This document shows, piece after piece, positions 23,642 to 31,627 of a stretch of 35,722 nt of DNA. Source of the stretch: Pseudomonadota bacterium (GTDB lineage: Bacteria > Desulfobacterota > Desulfobulbia > Desulfobulbales > Desulfocapsaceae); NCBI GenBank assembly GCA_018820855.1, contig JAHJNL010000073.1, forward strand, positions 1 through 35,722. Reading direction: 5' to 3'. The notes below the pieces were generated by a model that searched no databases, was not told the DNA's origin, and saw nothing but the letters and a program-made list of their open reading frames with translations. Each line of letters opens with the position of its first letter. Within the stretch, counting starts at the first letter, position 1. A program made the position numbers and the translations under genes.

Positions 23642-26600
23642 TGTTATCAAAATTCTTTTTAGACCGACCGGTCTTTGCCTGGGTCATCGCCATTATCATG
23701 ATGACGGCAGGCGGTCTGGCTATCTATAACCTGCCCATTTCGCAGTATCCGCCGATTGCTCCGCCGGCCATCGCCATTGATTCCTTTTTCCCCGGGGCCT
23801 CGGGGGAGACCGTTGAAAATACTGTGACCCAGATCATCGAGCAGAAGATGACCGGGCTGGACGATATGCTCTACCTTGCCGGCACCAGTTCGTCGTCGGG
23901 CGCCTCGCGGGTCGAGCTGACCTTTGCACCCGGAACCGATCCGGATGTCGCCTGGTCCAAGGTGCAGAATAAGCTGCAACTCGCCATGGCCAGCCTGCCC
24001 GATGTGGTGCAACGCTCCGGCGTCAAAGTAAGCAAATCCACCAGGAACTACCTGCTGATTGTCGGCCTGACCTCGGAAGACGGCAGCATGGACGGGAATG
24101 ACCTGAGAGACTATGCCCAGTCAAATCTGGAAAAAATTCTCTCCCGGGTGCCGGGAGTGGGGGAAGTCAATAATTTCGGCTCCCAGTATGCCATGCGCGT
24201 CTGGGTCAATCCCGACAAGCTGACAAGTTACAGCCTGACCATGGAAGATGTCATACTGGCACTCAAGGCCTACAACGTCGAGGTCTCCGCCGGTCAATTG
24301 GGCGGAGCACCGGCAATGGCGGGCCAGCGCCTGAACGCTGCTATTATTGTTCAGCATCTGCTGCAGACTCCGGAAGAGTTTGCCGCCATCCCTATCCGCA
24401 CCAATCCGGATGGTTCAGTAGTTCGTGTCAAGGATATCGGTCGCACGGAACTGGGGACCGAACGCGACGATATCGTGGCTAATTATAATGGTAAGCCCGC
24501 AGCTGCCATGGCCATCAGGCAGGCGGCCGGCGCCAATGCGCTGGATACGGCTGATGCCGTTAAGCAGAAGATGGAGGAGATGAGCCATTATTTTCCGCCC
24601 GGCATGAAGGTTATTTACCCTTACGACACCACCCCCTTTACCAAGGTGGCGATTGACGAGGTGGTCAAAACCCTGCTTGAGGCTGTTCTGCTGGTCTTTG
24701 TTGTCATGTATCTCTTTATGGGAACATTCCGGGCCACATTAATCCCGACCATTGCCGTACCGGTGGTCTTGCTCGGCACCTTCGGGATTCTCGGGTTGTT
24801 CGGTTTTTCCATCAATATGCTGACCATGTTTGCCATGGTACTGGCCATCGGACTTTTGGTCGATGACGCCATAGTGGTGGTGGAGAATGTTGAGCGAATC
24901 ATGGCCGAGGAGGGCCTTTCACCTAAGGAGGCCACGGCTAAATCCATGGGTGAGATCACCAGTGCCCTGATCGGTATCGGCCTGGTGCTGTCGGCGGTCT
25001 TCGGTCCGATGGCCTTCTTTCCCGGATCCACCGGCGTTATCTATCGCCAGTTTTCCGTGACAGTCATTTCATCCATGCTTCTTTCGGTTGTAGTCGCTCT
25101 GGTTTTGACCCCGGTACTGTGCGCTACAATGCTTAAACAGGTACCCAAAGGGCATAAGCCCTCGGATGGCGCAGTCTGGTTTCTGCGTCCCTTTTTCCGC
25201 TGGTTCGACCGGGCCTTTTTCTTTGCCCGAGACCTGTATGTCAGGCTGGTCGGTCGGGTTCTTGCAAAAAAACTGCGTTATCTCTTCCTGTTTGTGTTGA
25301 TTGTTGTAGCCATGGGTTATCTGTTTCAGCGTATGCCCACTTCTTACATTCCGAACGAAGACCAAGGTATCCTGATGGTTCAGGCCATGCTTCCGTCGGG
25401 ATCGACTTTAGAGCAGACCGAAGCGGTGATAAACAAAGTGAGGGATCATTTTCTCGAGAATGAGAAAGAGGGCGTTGACTCCCTCATTACAATCGCCGGT
25501 ATGAGTTTCGGTGGTGAGGGGCAGAACATGGCTCTGGGATTTGTCAAACTCAAGGACTGGAAGTCGCGTCAGCGGCCGGATCTGGCAGTCGGGGCCATAG
25601 CCGGTCGGGCTATGGGAGCTTTTTCTCAGATAAAAGAGGCAATGGTCTTCGCCTTCCCGCCGCCGCCAGTTCTCGAACTGGGGATGGCCACCGGGTTTGA
25701 TCTGCAGTTATTGGACCGGGGCGGTCTGGGCCACGAAAAATTGATGGCGGCTCGCAACCAACTCCTTGGTATGGCGGCCCAGGATCCGCGCCTGGTCAGG
25801 GTTCGTCCCAACGGTATGAATGATGTGGCTGAATATCACATTGATGTGGACTGGGATAAAGCAGGTGCCTTGGGGATTCCTATTTCTTCCATTCACAACA
25901 CCATTGCTGCTGCCTTCGGCAGCGCGTATGTCAATGACTTTATCCAGGCAGGCAGGGTCAAAAAAGTCTATGCTCAGATGGATGCACCTTATCGTATGCT
26001 GCCGCAGGATCTGGAAAAGCTCTATCTGCGTAACAGTGTCGGCAAGATGGTTCCCTTCTCTTCCTTCGCCGTAGGGCGCTGGGCCATGGGATCACCTAAG
26101 CTGGAACGTTTCAACGGTTTCCCGTCGATCAATATCTGGGGTGAGCCCGCCCCGGGACGCAGTTCCGGTGAGGCGATGACTGCTATCGAAGAGATTATAG
26201 CCAAGCTGCCGCAGGGCATCGGCTATGACTGGACAGGACTTTCTTATCAGGAACGGATGGCCGGTTCCCAGGCGCCGTTGCTCTATGCCTTCTCGATCTT
26301 TGTCGTCTTCCTCTGTCTGGCCGCCCTGTATGAGAGCTGGCCTATTCCCATCGCCATTCTGCTGACGCTCCCCCTTGGTGTTATCGGTGGGGTTATTGCT
26401 TCAAGCATGCGGGGCATGCCAAATGACGTCTATTTCCAGATCGGCCTTTTGACGACCCTGGGCTTGACCACCAAAAATGCGATACTGATCGTCCAGTTCG
26501 CCAGGGCCAGGGTTGATGAAGGAGTAGGTCTGGTCGAGGCGACCCTGGACGCAGCCAAGTTGCGGCTGCGTCCGATCATCATGACCTCGCTGGCCTTCGC

Positions 26601-26823
26601 TTTCGGTATCCTGCCGCTCGCTCTCGCCGTCGGGGCCGGATCAGGGGCGCAAAGGGCCATCGGTACCGGCGTACTCGGCGGTACCGTGACCTCGACTTTT
26701 CTGGTAACACTCTTCGCGCCGCTGTTTTACGTGTTGATCTATAAGGTCCTGGGCAAACACAGAAAGAAAGTAACTATTGAACATTTTGAAGAAAGTATGC
26801 CGGGGGAACAGGCACATGAATAG
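23641..26823 (+). CDS. RND multidrug efflux transporter (AcrB/MexB-type, HAE1 family)
   Basis: The 1060-residue inner-membrane pump has the 12-TM duplicated RND fold. It opens with SKFFLDRPVFAWVIAIIMM and has the RND/HAE1 signatures (GLDDMLYLAGTSSSSG and later IGLLVDDAIVVVENVERI). The proton-relay Asp-Asp pair is in LVDDA (TM4) and the TM10 Lys is in GLTTKNAILIVQFAR. Large periplasmic loops occur between TM1-2 and TM7-8, as usual. It assembles as a trimer with the adaptor and outer-membrane factor to export hydrophobic compounds. Start and stop overlap the flanking genes. Confidence 0.95.
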   Translation: MLSKFFLDRPVFAWVIAIIMMTAGGLAIYNLPISQYPPIAPPAIAIDSFFPGASGETVENTVTQIIEQKMTGLDDMLYLAGTSSSSGASRVELTFAPGTDPDVAWSKVQNKLQLAMASLPDVVQRSGVKVSKSTRNYLLIVGLTSEDGSMDGNDLRDYAQSNLEKILSRVPGVGEVNNFGSQYAMRVWVNPDKLTSYSLTMEDVILALKAYNVEVSAGQLGGAPAMAGQRLNAAIIVQHLLQTPEEFAAIPIRTNPDGSVVRVKDIGRTELGTERDDIVANYNGKPAAAMAIRQAAGANALDTADAVKQKMEEMSHYFPPGMKVIYPYDTTPFTKVAIDEVVKTLLEAVLLVFVVMYLFMGTFRATLIPTIAVPVVLLGTFGILGLFGFSINMLTMFAMVLAIGLLVDDAIVVVENVERIMAEEGLSPKEATAKSMGEITSALIGIGLVLSAVFGPMAFFPGSTGVIYRQFSVTVISSMLLSVVVALVLTPVLCATMLKQVPKGHKPSDGAVWFLRPFFRWFDRAFFFARDLYVRLVGRVLAKKLRYLFLFVLIVVAMGYLFQRMPTSYIPNEDQGILMVQAMLPSGSTLEQTEAVINKVRDHFLENEKEGVDSLITIAGMSFGGEGQNMALGFVKLKDWKSRQRPDLAVGAIAGRAMGAFSQIKEAMVFAFPPPPVLELGMATGFDLQLLDRGGLGHEKLMAARNQLLGMAAQDPRLVRVRPNGMNDVAEYHIDVDWDKAGALGIPISSIHNTIAAAFGSAYVNDFIQAGRVKKVYAQMDAPYRMLPQDLEKLYLRNSVGKMVPFSSFAVGRWAMGSPKLERFNGFPSINIWGEPAPGRSSGEAMTAIEEIIAKLPQGIGYDWTGLSYQERMAGSQAPLLYAFSIFVVFLCLAALYESWPIPIAILLTLPLGVIGGVIASSMRGMPNDVYFQIGLLTTLGLTTKNAILIVQFARARVDEGVGLVEATLDAAKLRLRPIIMTSLAFAFGILPLALAVGAGSGAQRAIGTGVLGGTVTSTFLVTLFAPLFYVLIYKVLGKHRKKVTIEHFEESMPGEQAHE

Positions 26824-28225
26824 ACGAGTATTGTTTTTATTAATCGGCGTCGGCCTCATTATGGGCGGTTGTTCACTGGCCCCCCAATATACACAACCTC
26901 AATCGCCGATTCCGGAAGAATGGCCAGAGGGAGATGCCTACCAAACAGCTCCGGCCATACCCGAGGCCCAGAGAGTTACGGATCTGAGTCGTCAGGAGTT
27001 TTTTCCAGACGAACAGTTGCAGAAGGTCATCGCAATGGCCTTGGAAAATAACAGAGATCTTCGACTTGCCGTTTTGAATGTGGAAAGGGCGCGCGCAATG
27101 TACGGCGTACAACGGGCGGAACTGTTTCCCGCAGTCAATGCGACAGGTGTGGGAAGCAAACATGGTTTGTCCGGCGACCTTATCAGCCCTGGAGACTCAA
27201 GGACAAGTGAACAATATAGCCTTAATCTGGGCGTTGTTTCCTGGGAGATCGATTTTTTTGGCCGCATGCGTAGCCTGAAAGATCAGGTTCTGGAAGAGTA
27301 CCTGGCCACAGATGAAGCGCGGCGTGGTGCCCAGATTTCTTTGGTGTCCGAGGTTGCCAGGGTGTATCTGACCCTTGCTGCGGATCGCGAAAAGCTGCAA
27401 CTGGCCCAGTCTACTCTGGAAAGCCAGCAGGCCGCTTATGGTTTGGTACAAAAACGGTATGATGTCGGGATTGCAACCGAACTGGACCTGAAGCGGGCCC
27501 AAGTCCCTCTGGATACGGCCCGGGGAGATGTCGCCCGTTTTATGCAGTTGGTAGCGCAGGATCAAAATGGTTTGCAACTCCTTGCCGGTTCCTCGATTCC
27601 GAAGGAGTTGTTACCGGTGGACCTGGAAAGCGTTACTCCGCCCAGAGAACTTTCTCCGGGCCTGTCTTCCGAGGGGCTTTTACGTCGACCGGACATTATG
27701 GCAGCGGAACATCGGCTCAAAGGAGCCTACGCCTATATCGGAGCGGCCAGGGCTGCCTTTTTCCCCCGTATTTCCCTGACTACTGCGATAGGCACCGCAA
27801 GTGATGAGTTGTCTGGACTTTTTGGTTCAGGCTCCGGCACATGGAGTTTTACACCGCAGATTGTTATGCCCATTTTTGATGCCCGTGTCTGGGCGGCGCT
27901 GCGGGTCAGCAAGGCTGATCGGGAAATTGTCTTGACTCAGTATGAGTTGGCAATTCAGACGGCCTTCAGGGAGGTGGCTGATGCCCTTGCCGTACAGGGA
28001 ACAATTGAGCAGCAAGTCGCGGCACAACAATCCCTTGTGTCTGCCGTTGCGGAAACCTATCGTCTTGCAGACAAACTCTACCTAGAAGGAATTGACAGTT
28101 ATCTCGGAGTACTTGATGCGCAACGCTCTCACTTTGCAGCTCAGCAGGGGCTGGTCGATTTGCGTCTGGCCAAGCTTGCCAATCGGGTGCGTCTGTATGC
28201 AGTATTGGGTGGAGGCGGGGAGTGA
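26816..28225 (+). CDS. RND efflux outer-membrane factor (OprM/NodT-type lipoprotein)
   Basis: The 469-residue outer-membrane channel has a lipoprotein signal with MGGC (Cys near residue 19). Two TolC-like OEP repeats follow (for example LENNRDLRLAVLNVERARAMYGVQRAELFPAV and later FREVADALAVQGTIEQQVAAQQ). The SYLGVLDAQRS motif near the C-terminus is typical of NodT-family members. The ATG at 26816 overlaps the pump stop by 8 nt (ATGAATAG), so the two are translationally coupled. It completes the tripartite export machine. Confidence 0.95.
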   Translation: MNRRVLFLLIGVGLIMGGCSLAPQYTQPQSPIPEEWPEGDAYQTAPAIPEAQRVTDLSRQEFFPDEQLQKVIAMALENNRDLRLAVLNVERARAMYGVQRAELFPAVNATGVGSKHGLSGDLISPGDSRTSEQYSLNLGVVSWEIDFFGRMRSLKDQVLEEYLATDEARRGAQISLVSEVARVYLTLAADREKLQLAQSTLESQQAAYGLVQKRYDVGIATELDLKRAQVPLDTARGDVARFMQLVAQDQNGLQLLAGSSIPKELLPVDLESVTPPRELSPGLSSEGLLRRPDIMAAEHRLKGAYAYIGAARAAFFPRISLTTAIGTASDELSGLFGSGSGTWSFTPQIVMPIFDARVWAALRVSKADREIVLTQYELAIQTAFREVADALAVQGTIEQQVAAQQSLVSAVAETYRLADKLYLEGIDSYLGVLDAQRSHFAAQQGLVDLRLAKLANRVRLYAVLGGGGE

Positions 28226-28333
28226 TCTTGCCATTGTCTGTTAAAAAAAACCAGGTAGGGAATTACATGTCTTGTTTAATGATTTTTCCTGGGCTCTGAA
28301 CCGGAATGGGCCGCAAAGGAAGGAGAGACCAAA

Positions 28334-28909
28334 ATGGTGAGTAATGTGACAATCGCGGCAGGAAAGAAAAGTTTTCCTCTTATCGATCTTGAAATATTAT
28401 TGACCTCCTTACCTATCGAGAAGGACAGCGTCATTCTCGACGTGGCCTGCGGCTCCGGAGCCTATGTCCTTGCTATGGCACCACTCTGTCCAAATGGGAA
28501 AATATTTGCCTTTGATCTGTGGGAGGCGGGAGTCGAGGAACTAATCAATAAGGTTATGACGAAAGTCTTTACCTGTGTTGTCCCTAGAATTGCTGATCCA
28601 TGTTCACTTCCTCTTGGTAACGGGACCATAGATATTTGCCTTATGGCCACACTATTTCATGACTTGGTGCAGAAGGGTTCAGATCGCGATTCGTTACGGG
28701 AGATCGGCAGGGTTCTGAAGCCTGACGGCTTGCTGGCGGTGGTTGAGTTCAAAAAGATAGTCGCTCATCCCGGCCCACCTCTGGAGATTAGCATCAGCCC
28801 GGCTAGGCTTGATAAAATACTCAGGTTCTCGGGCTTTACGTCGGCATCGACTCAAAAAATTGACCTTGGCGTCTATACCTATTTGGCGCTTTACCATCCA
28901 GCTGCATGA
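28334..28909 (+). CDS. Class I SAM-dependent methyltransferase
   Basis: The 191-residue protein has the SAM-binding glycine-rich motif I (VILDVACGSGAYVLAMA, about residues 33-49) and an acidic residue after strand 2 (IFAFDLWE). Motif post-I to IV and the LLAVVEFKK strand follow. It resembles small methyltransferases acting on small molecules (UbiE/Methyltransf_11 type); the substrate cannot be told. The start has AAGGAG at good spacing. It lies downstream of the efflux operon and 129 nt before mqnA. Co-regulation with mqnA is possible, and a role in menaquinone methylation is only a guess because it is much shorter than UbiE. Confidence 0.8.
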   Translation: MVSNVTIAAGKKSFPLIDLEILLTSLPIEKDSVILDVACGSGAYVLAMAPLCPNGKIFAFDLWEAGVEELINKVMTKVFTCVVPRIADPCSLPLGNGTIDICLMATLFHDLVQKGSDRDSLREIGRVLKPDGLLAVVEFKKIVAHPGPPLEISISPARLDKILRFSGFTSASTQKIDLGVYTYLALYHPAA

Positions 28910-29037
28910 ACAACCCCTGACATATCTTTATGAAAAGAATATCCATCACCAACAACATTGCCGAAAACTGATAGGTTTAAATTTCCTTGAAATTGCAGAG
29001 AATCATTTGTTCCCCATATCCGTGAAGGAAAAAAACG

Positions 29038-29889
29038 ATGAAGACACGTATCGGCCATATCCAGTTTCTGAACAGCCTTCCTCTGTACCATATGTTGGTT
29101 AAAGAAGAGATTATCCTGGGAATCGACCTGTTTAAAGACAGTCCTCGGCAACTGTGCCGCAGGCTTCTTGATGGACAGCTCGATATCAGCCCGGTTCCGG
29201 CAATCGAATATGCCCGGCATGCCGACCAACTGTTTCTCCTGCCGGATCTTACCATCAGCTCAGATGGCAAGGTAATGAGTATCCTATTAGTCAGCAAGGT
29301 TCCTATCGAGCAATTGGACGGAAAGAGGGTTGCCTTGACAAATACGTCAGCAACGTCCCAGGTCCTCGCCAGAATCATTTTGGAAGAAAAGTATGGGCTC
29401 TGCCCTGATTATTTTGAGTGTCCACCGGACTTGGGGCAAATGTTTCGTGAGGCTGAAGCGGCTTTGCTGATCGGTGATGAAGCCTTGCGGGTGCTGCATA
29501 GACCGATAGACTATCATCTCTACGATCTTGGCGAAGAATGGACCGCCTTTACCGGGGAAAAAATGGTTTATGCAGTCTGGTGTGTGCGCAGGGCCTATGC
29601 CCTCGAAAACCGGGAGCACGTTGATAACGTCAGCCATGCCTTCCAGCACTCCATGGAGATGAGCAAAGAGTATGTTGACCTCATTGCAGAGGAAGCTGCC
29701 CGCTGGGATGTTTTTTCCAAGAATTTTTTAAAGGAATATTTCACAAGTTTGAAGTTTGAATTCGGCCAGGACTATCAACAGGGGCTTCTTGTTTACCTGA
29801 ACAAAGCCAAGGAACTGGGTGCCCTTGAGGATGTCCCGGAACTTACTTTTTTTAGAAATTCGGCTGCAAAGAAAGATTGTATGAAATAA
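29038..29889 (+). CDS. mqnA: Chorismate dehydratase MqnA (futalosine pathway)
   Basis: The 283-residue protein matches MqnA, which dehydrates chorismate to 3-enolpyruvylbenzoate, the first step of the futalosine route to menaquinone. Typical segments are IGHIQFLNSLPLYHML, DISPVPAIEYARHADQ, LLPDLTISSDGKVMSILLVSK and ALLIGDEAL. It has the periplasmic-binding-protein-like fold of the family without a signal peptide, as expected for a cytoplasmic enzyme. AAGGAA precedes the start. Its presence implies that menaquinone is made by the futalosine pathway in this organism; other mqn genes are outside the window. Confidence 0.93.
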   Translation: MKTRIGHIQFLNSLPLYHMLVKEEIILGIDLFKDSPRQLCRRLLDGQLDISPVPAIEYARHADQLFLLPDLTISSDGKVMSILLVSKVPIEQLDGKRVALTNTSATSQVLARIILEEKYGLCPDYFECPPDLGQMFREAEAALLIGDEALRVLHRPIDYHLYDLGEEWTAFTGEKMVYAVWCVRRAYALENREHVDNVSHAFQHSMEMSKEYVDLIAEEAARWDVFSKNFLKEYFTSLKFEFGQDYQQGLLVYLNKAKELGALEDVPELTFFRNSAAKKDCMK

Positions 29890-30002
29890 AGATGTTGCTG
29901 GTTATTGCGTTGTGATGTCTGCCGGTTAAACGGGGCCCTCTTTGTAATGTCGGGAATATGTTGTGACAATTTTTCGTTTTCCGGGGGATGGCAAGCAAAT
30001 CT

Positions 30003-30711
30003 AGAGATTTCATGAATGAGGCCGAACGTTGCGACCGCATCTTATTGATGCATGCCGGACAGGTGCTGGTTGGCGATACACCTGCGGCACTTAATGTAAA
30101 AAAGTGGAACAACAACAATGGAATCGGCATTTATCGGTTGTCTGGAAGACGCAGTGGCAAAGAGTAAGACACCTGAGCTGTCAACAGGTGAGGCAATGGT
30201 TTCCACCCCACCGTCACCACACGACATGACTGTCTCTAACAAAAAAATCGGCTTAGACCTTCGGCGCCTGTTCCGCTGCAGCCGCCGCAAGACGCTGGAG
30301 TTTTACCGTGATCCAAGCCGGGCTACCCTGGCATTGCTCGGCGTGTTATTCTTATGTTTGTCATGGGATATGGGATTACCCTGGATGTAGAGAATCTCAC
30401 CTTTGCTGTGCCCGATCGTGATAAAATCTCGACCAGCCGTGACTATACGCTGAATCTTGGCGGCTCGCGTTATTATTTCGTCGAACCTGCGCCTAGTAGC
30501 GATTGCGCCAATCTGGACTGGCGCAATCTGGTGGCGATCGGTGCCGGCGGTGATTCCGCTGTCTTTACAAATGCTCTCCGGTGCAGTCACGCCGCGTGAG
30601 AGCATGCCTGACTTTATTATTCAAGCTGTAATGCAGGTAGCGCCGACCATCCACTTTGTTTCACTTCAGGATGGAAAATCTATGAGCGGTACGATTTTGA
30701 TTGCATCGTGA
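30003..30711 (+). pseudogene. Decayed RbbA/YhiH-like ABC ATPase-permease fusion
   Basis: Four collinear pieces in different frames match one protein type. (1) About 30006-30117: the end of an ABC ATPase, [20 protein letters not shown] then GDTPAAL. (2) 30118-30345: FIGCLEDA, then a linker and RRKTLEFYRDPSRATLALLGVLF, the start of an ABC-2 permease. (3) 30353-30560: VMGYGITLDVENLTFAVPDRD and NLGGSRYYF. (4) About 30555-30711: LSGAVTPRESMPDFIIQAVM and PTIHFVSL, the C-terminal permease end. Frameshifts separate 1/2 and 2/3. An internal deletion joins 3 to 4. The 5' half, including the Walker motifs, is gone. In RbbA/YhiH these parts form one fused transporter-like ATPase. Confidence 0.85.
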
Positions 30712-30823
30712 CAACTCAAACCACGAATAACGAATTTTGCGAGAGCTACTGCAAGGGCACCACTGCGCTCAACCGGGTAGTTACCAAAGTGGACCGAAAA
30801 CTTGTCTTCTGGCTTTCCATGTA
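30661..30823 (+). pseudogene. Unrecognised coding remnant downstream of the ABC relic
   Basis: One frame reads GWKIYERYDFDCIVTTQTT then NNEFCESYCKGTTALNR and ends at TAA (30821-30823) without a plausible start. The residue mix (YDFD, TTQTTNNEF) looks coding. I do not recognise the family. It may be the end of a second gene removed along with the ABC relic. Confidence 0.3.
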
Positions 30824-31042
30824 ACAATGAAATGGAGTATTATTGTTTCTGCACAGTTGAGGCCACCTTACAAAATTGCCTTTTCGCCCAAACTCTTCGT
30901 TATGAAATAAATTTTATCCTCGGAATATCAGATAGATGCCTGCGGTAAAATTTATCTCAGGCCTCGATTTTGAACGAAAATTCTAATTTTTCAAGGTACC
31001 CTTGAATGAATAACTAAAAATCATAACACGAGGAGAATACGT
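30712..31042 (+). other. Leader region of the CBM48-like gene
   Basis: No intact gene was found. It contains the tail of the remnant described above (to 30823), the second copy of the conserved hairpin element (30897-30985), and the GAGGAG ribosome-binding site at 31030-31035. Nothing else was recognised. Confidence 0.5.
30897..30985 (+). promoter_or_regulatory. Conserved leader hairpin element, copy 2 (upstream of the CBM48-like gene)
   Basis: The plus strand holds AATTTTATCCTCGGA (30910-30924), a 10-nt spacer, GATGCCTGCGGTAAA (30935-30949), and 13 nt later CTCGATTTTGAAC. Spacings are identical to copy 1 near thrS. The outer stem here is ATAAATTTTA (30907-30916) with TAAAATTTAT (30946-30955), perfectly paired yet different in sequence from copy 1. 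It lies 93 nt upstream of the start codon of the next gene and in its sense direction. Confidence 0.65.
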
Positions 31043-31339
31043 ATGTTGAAAAAAAACTACCTAAAAAAAGGCAAAACTTGTCGGGTTACCTTTAAGTATA
31101 GCAACGAAGAAAATTCTAAGACCGCTGTGCTGGTAGGTGACTTCAACGACTGGAATATGGAGACCTGTCCTATGAAGCGTCTTAAGGACGGTAGCTTTTC
31201 GGTAACCGTTGCTCTTGAAGCAGGGCAGAATTATCGTTTTCGCTATGTGATGGATGGCAATATATGGGTTAACGAGCACGATGCCGACAGCTATATTGCC
31301 AATGCATACGGCGGTGATGATTCCATTGTCAGCGTGTAA
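31043..31339 (+). CDS. Stand-alone glycogen-binding (CBM48/isoamylase-N-like) domain protein
   Basis: The 98-residue protein is a single immunoglobulin-like early-set domain: VTFKYSNEENSKTAVLVGDFNDW, then MKRLKDGSFSVTVALEAGQNYRFRYVMDGN and W(V)NEHDADSY. The GDFNDW and YRFRYxxDGxxW motifs are hallmarks of the carbohydrate-binding domain of glycogen branching enzyme, isoamylase and AMPK-beta. No catalytic domain is attached. The probable role is binding glycogen or another protein on glycogen; this is inference. It has a strong GAGGAG site. It is preceded by the conserved leader hairpin. Confidence 0.85.
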   Translation: MLKKNYLKKGKTCRVTFKYSNEENSKTAVLVGDFNDWNMETCPMKRLKDGSFSVTVALEAGQNYRFRYVMDGNIWVNEHDADSYIANAYGGDDSIVSV

Positions 31340-31627
31340 CAAGAATATCCTGTATCAGATATAACCTATAGAGCGACTGGAATTTGTTGATGAGTTCTTC
31401 TTCTGTTTATGTGCTCAAAGAGACGAATATTTCTTCAATGATCCTATAATTTCTCATCGTATTATGCATGTTGAATACAAAAAAGAAGAGGAATCGAACG
31501 TGCCCCTATTGTCCCTGTGGGATTCATTTGATATAATCGAAGAGTGCATTATAATCAGTACAAAAATATACATTCTGAACATTCACTGTCTTATCCGGAA
31601 AGATCTGGAAGAAGGAGAAACCCGATC

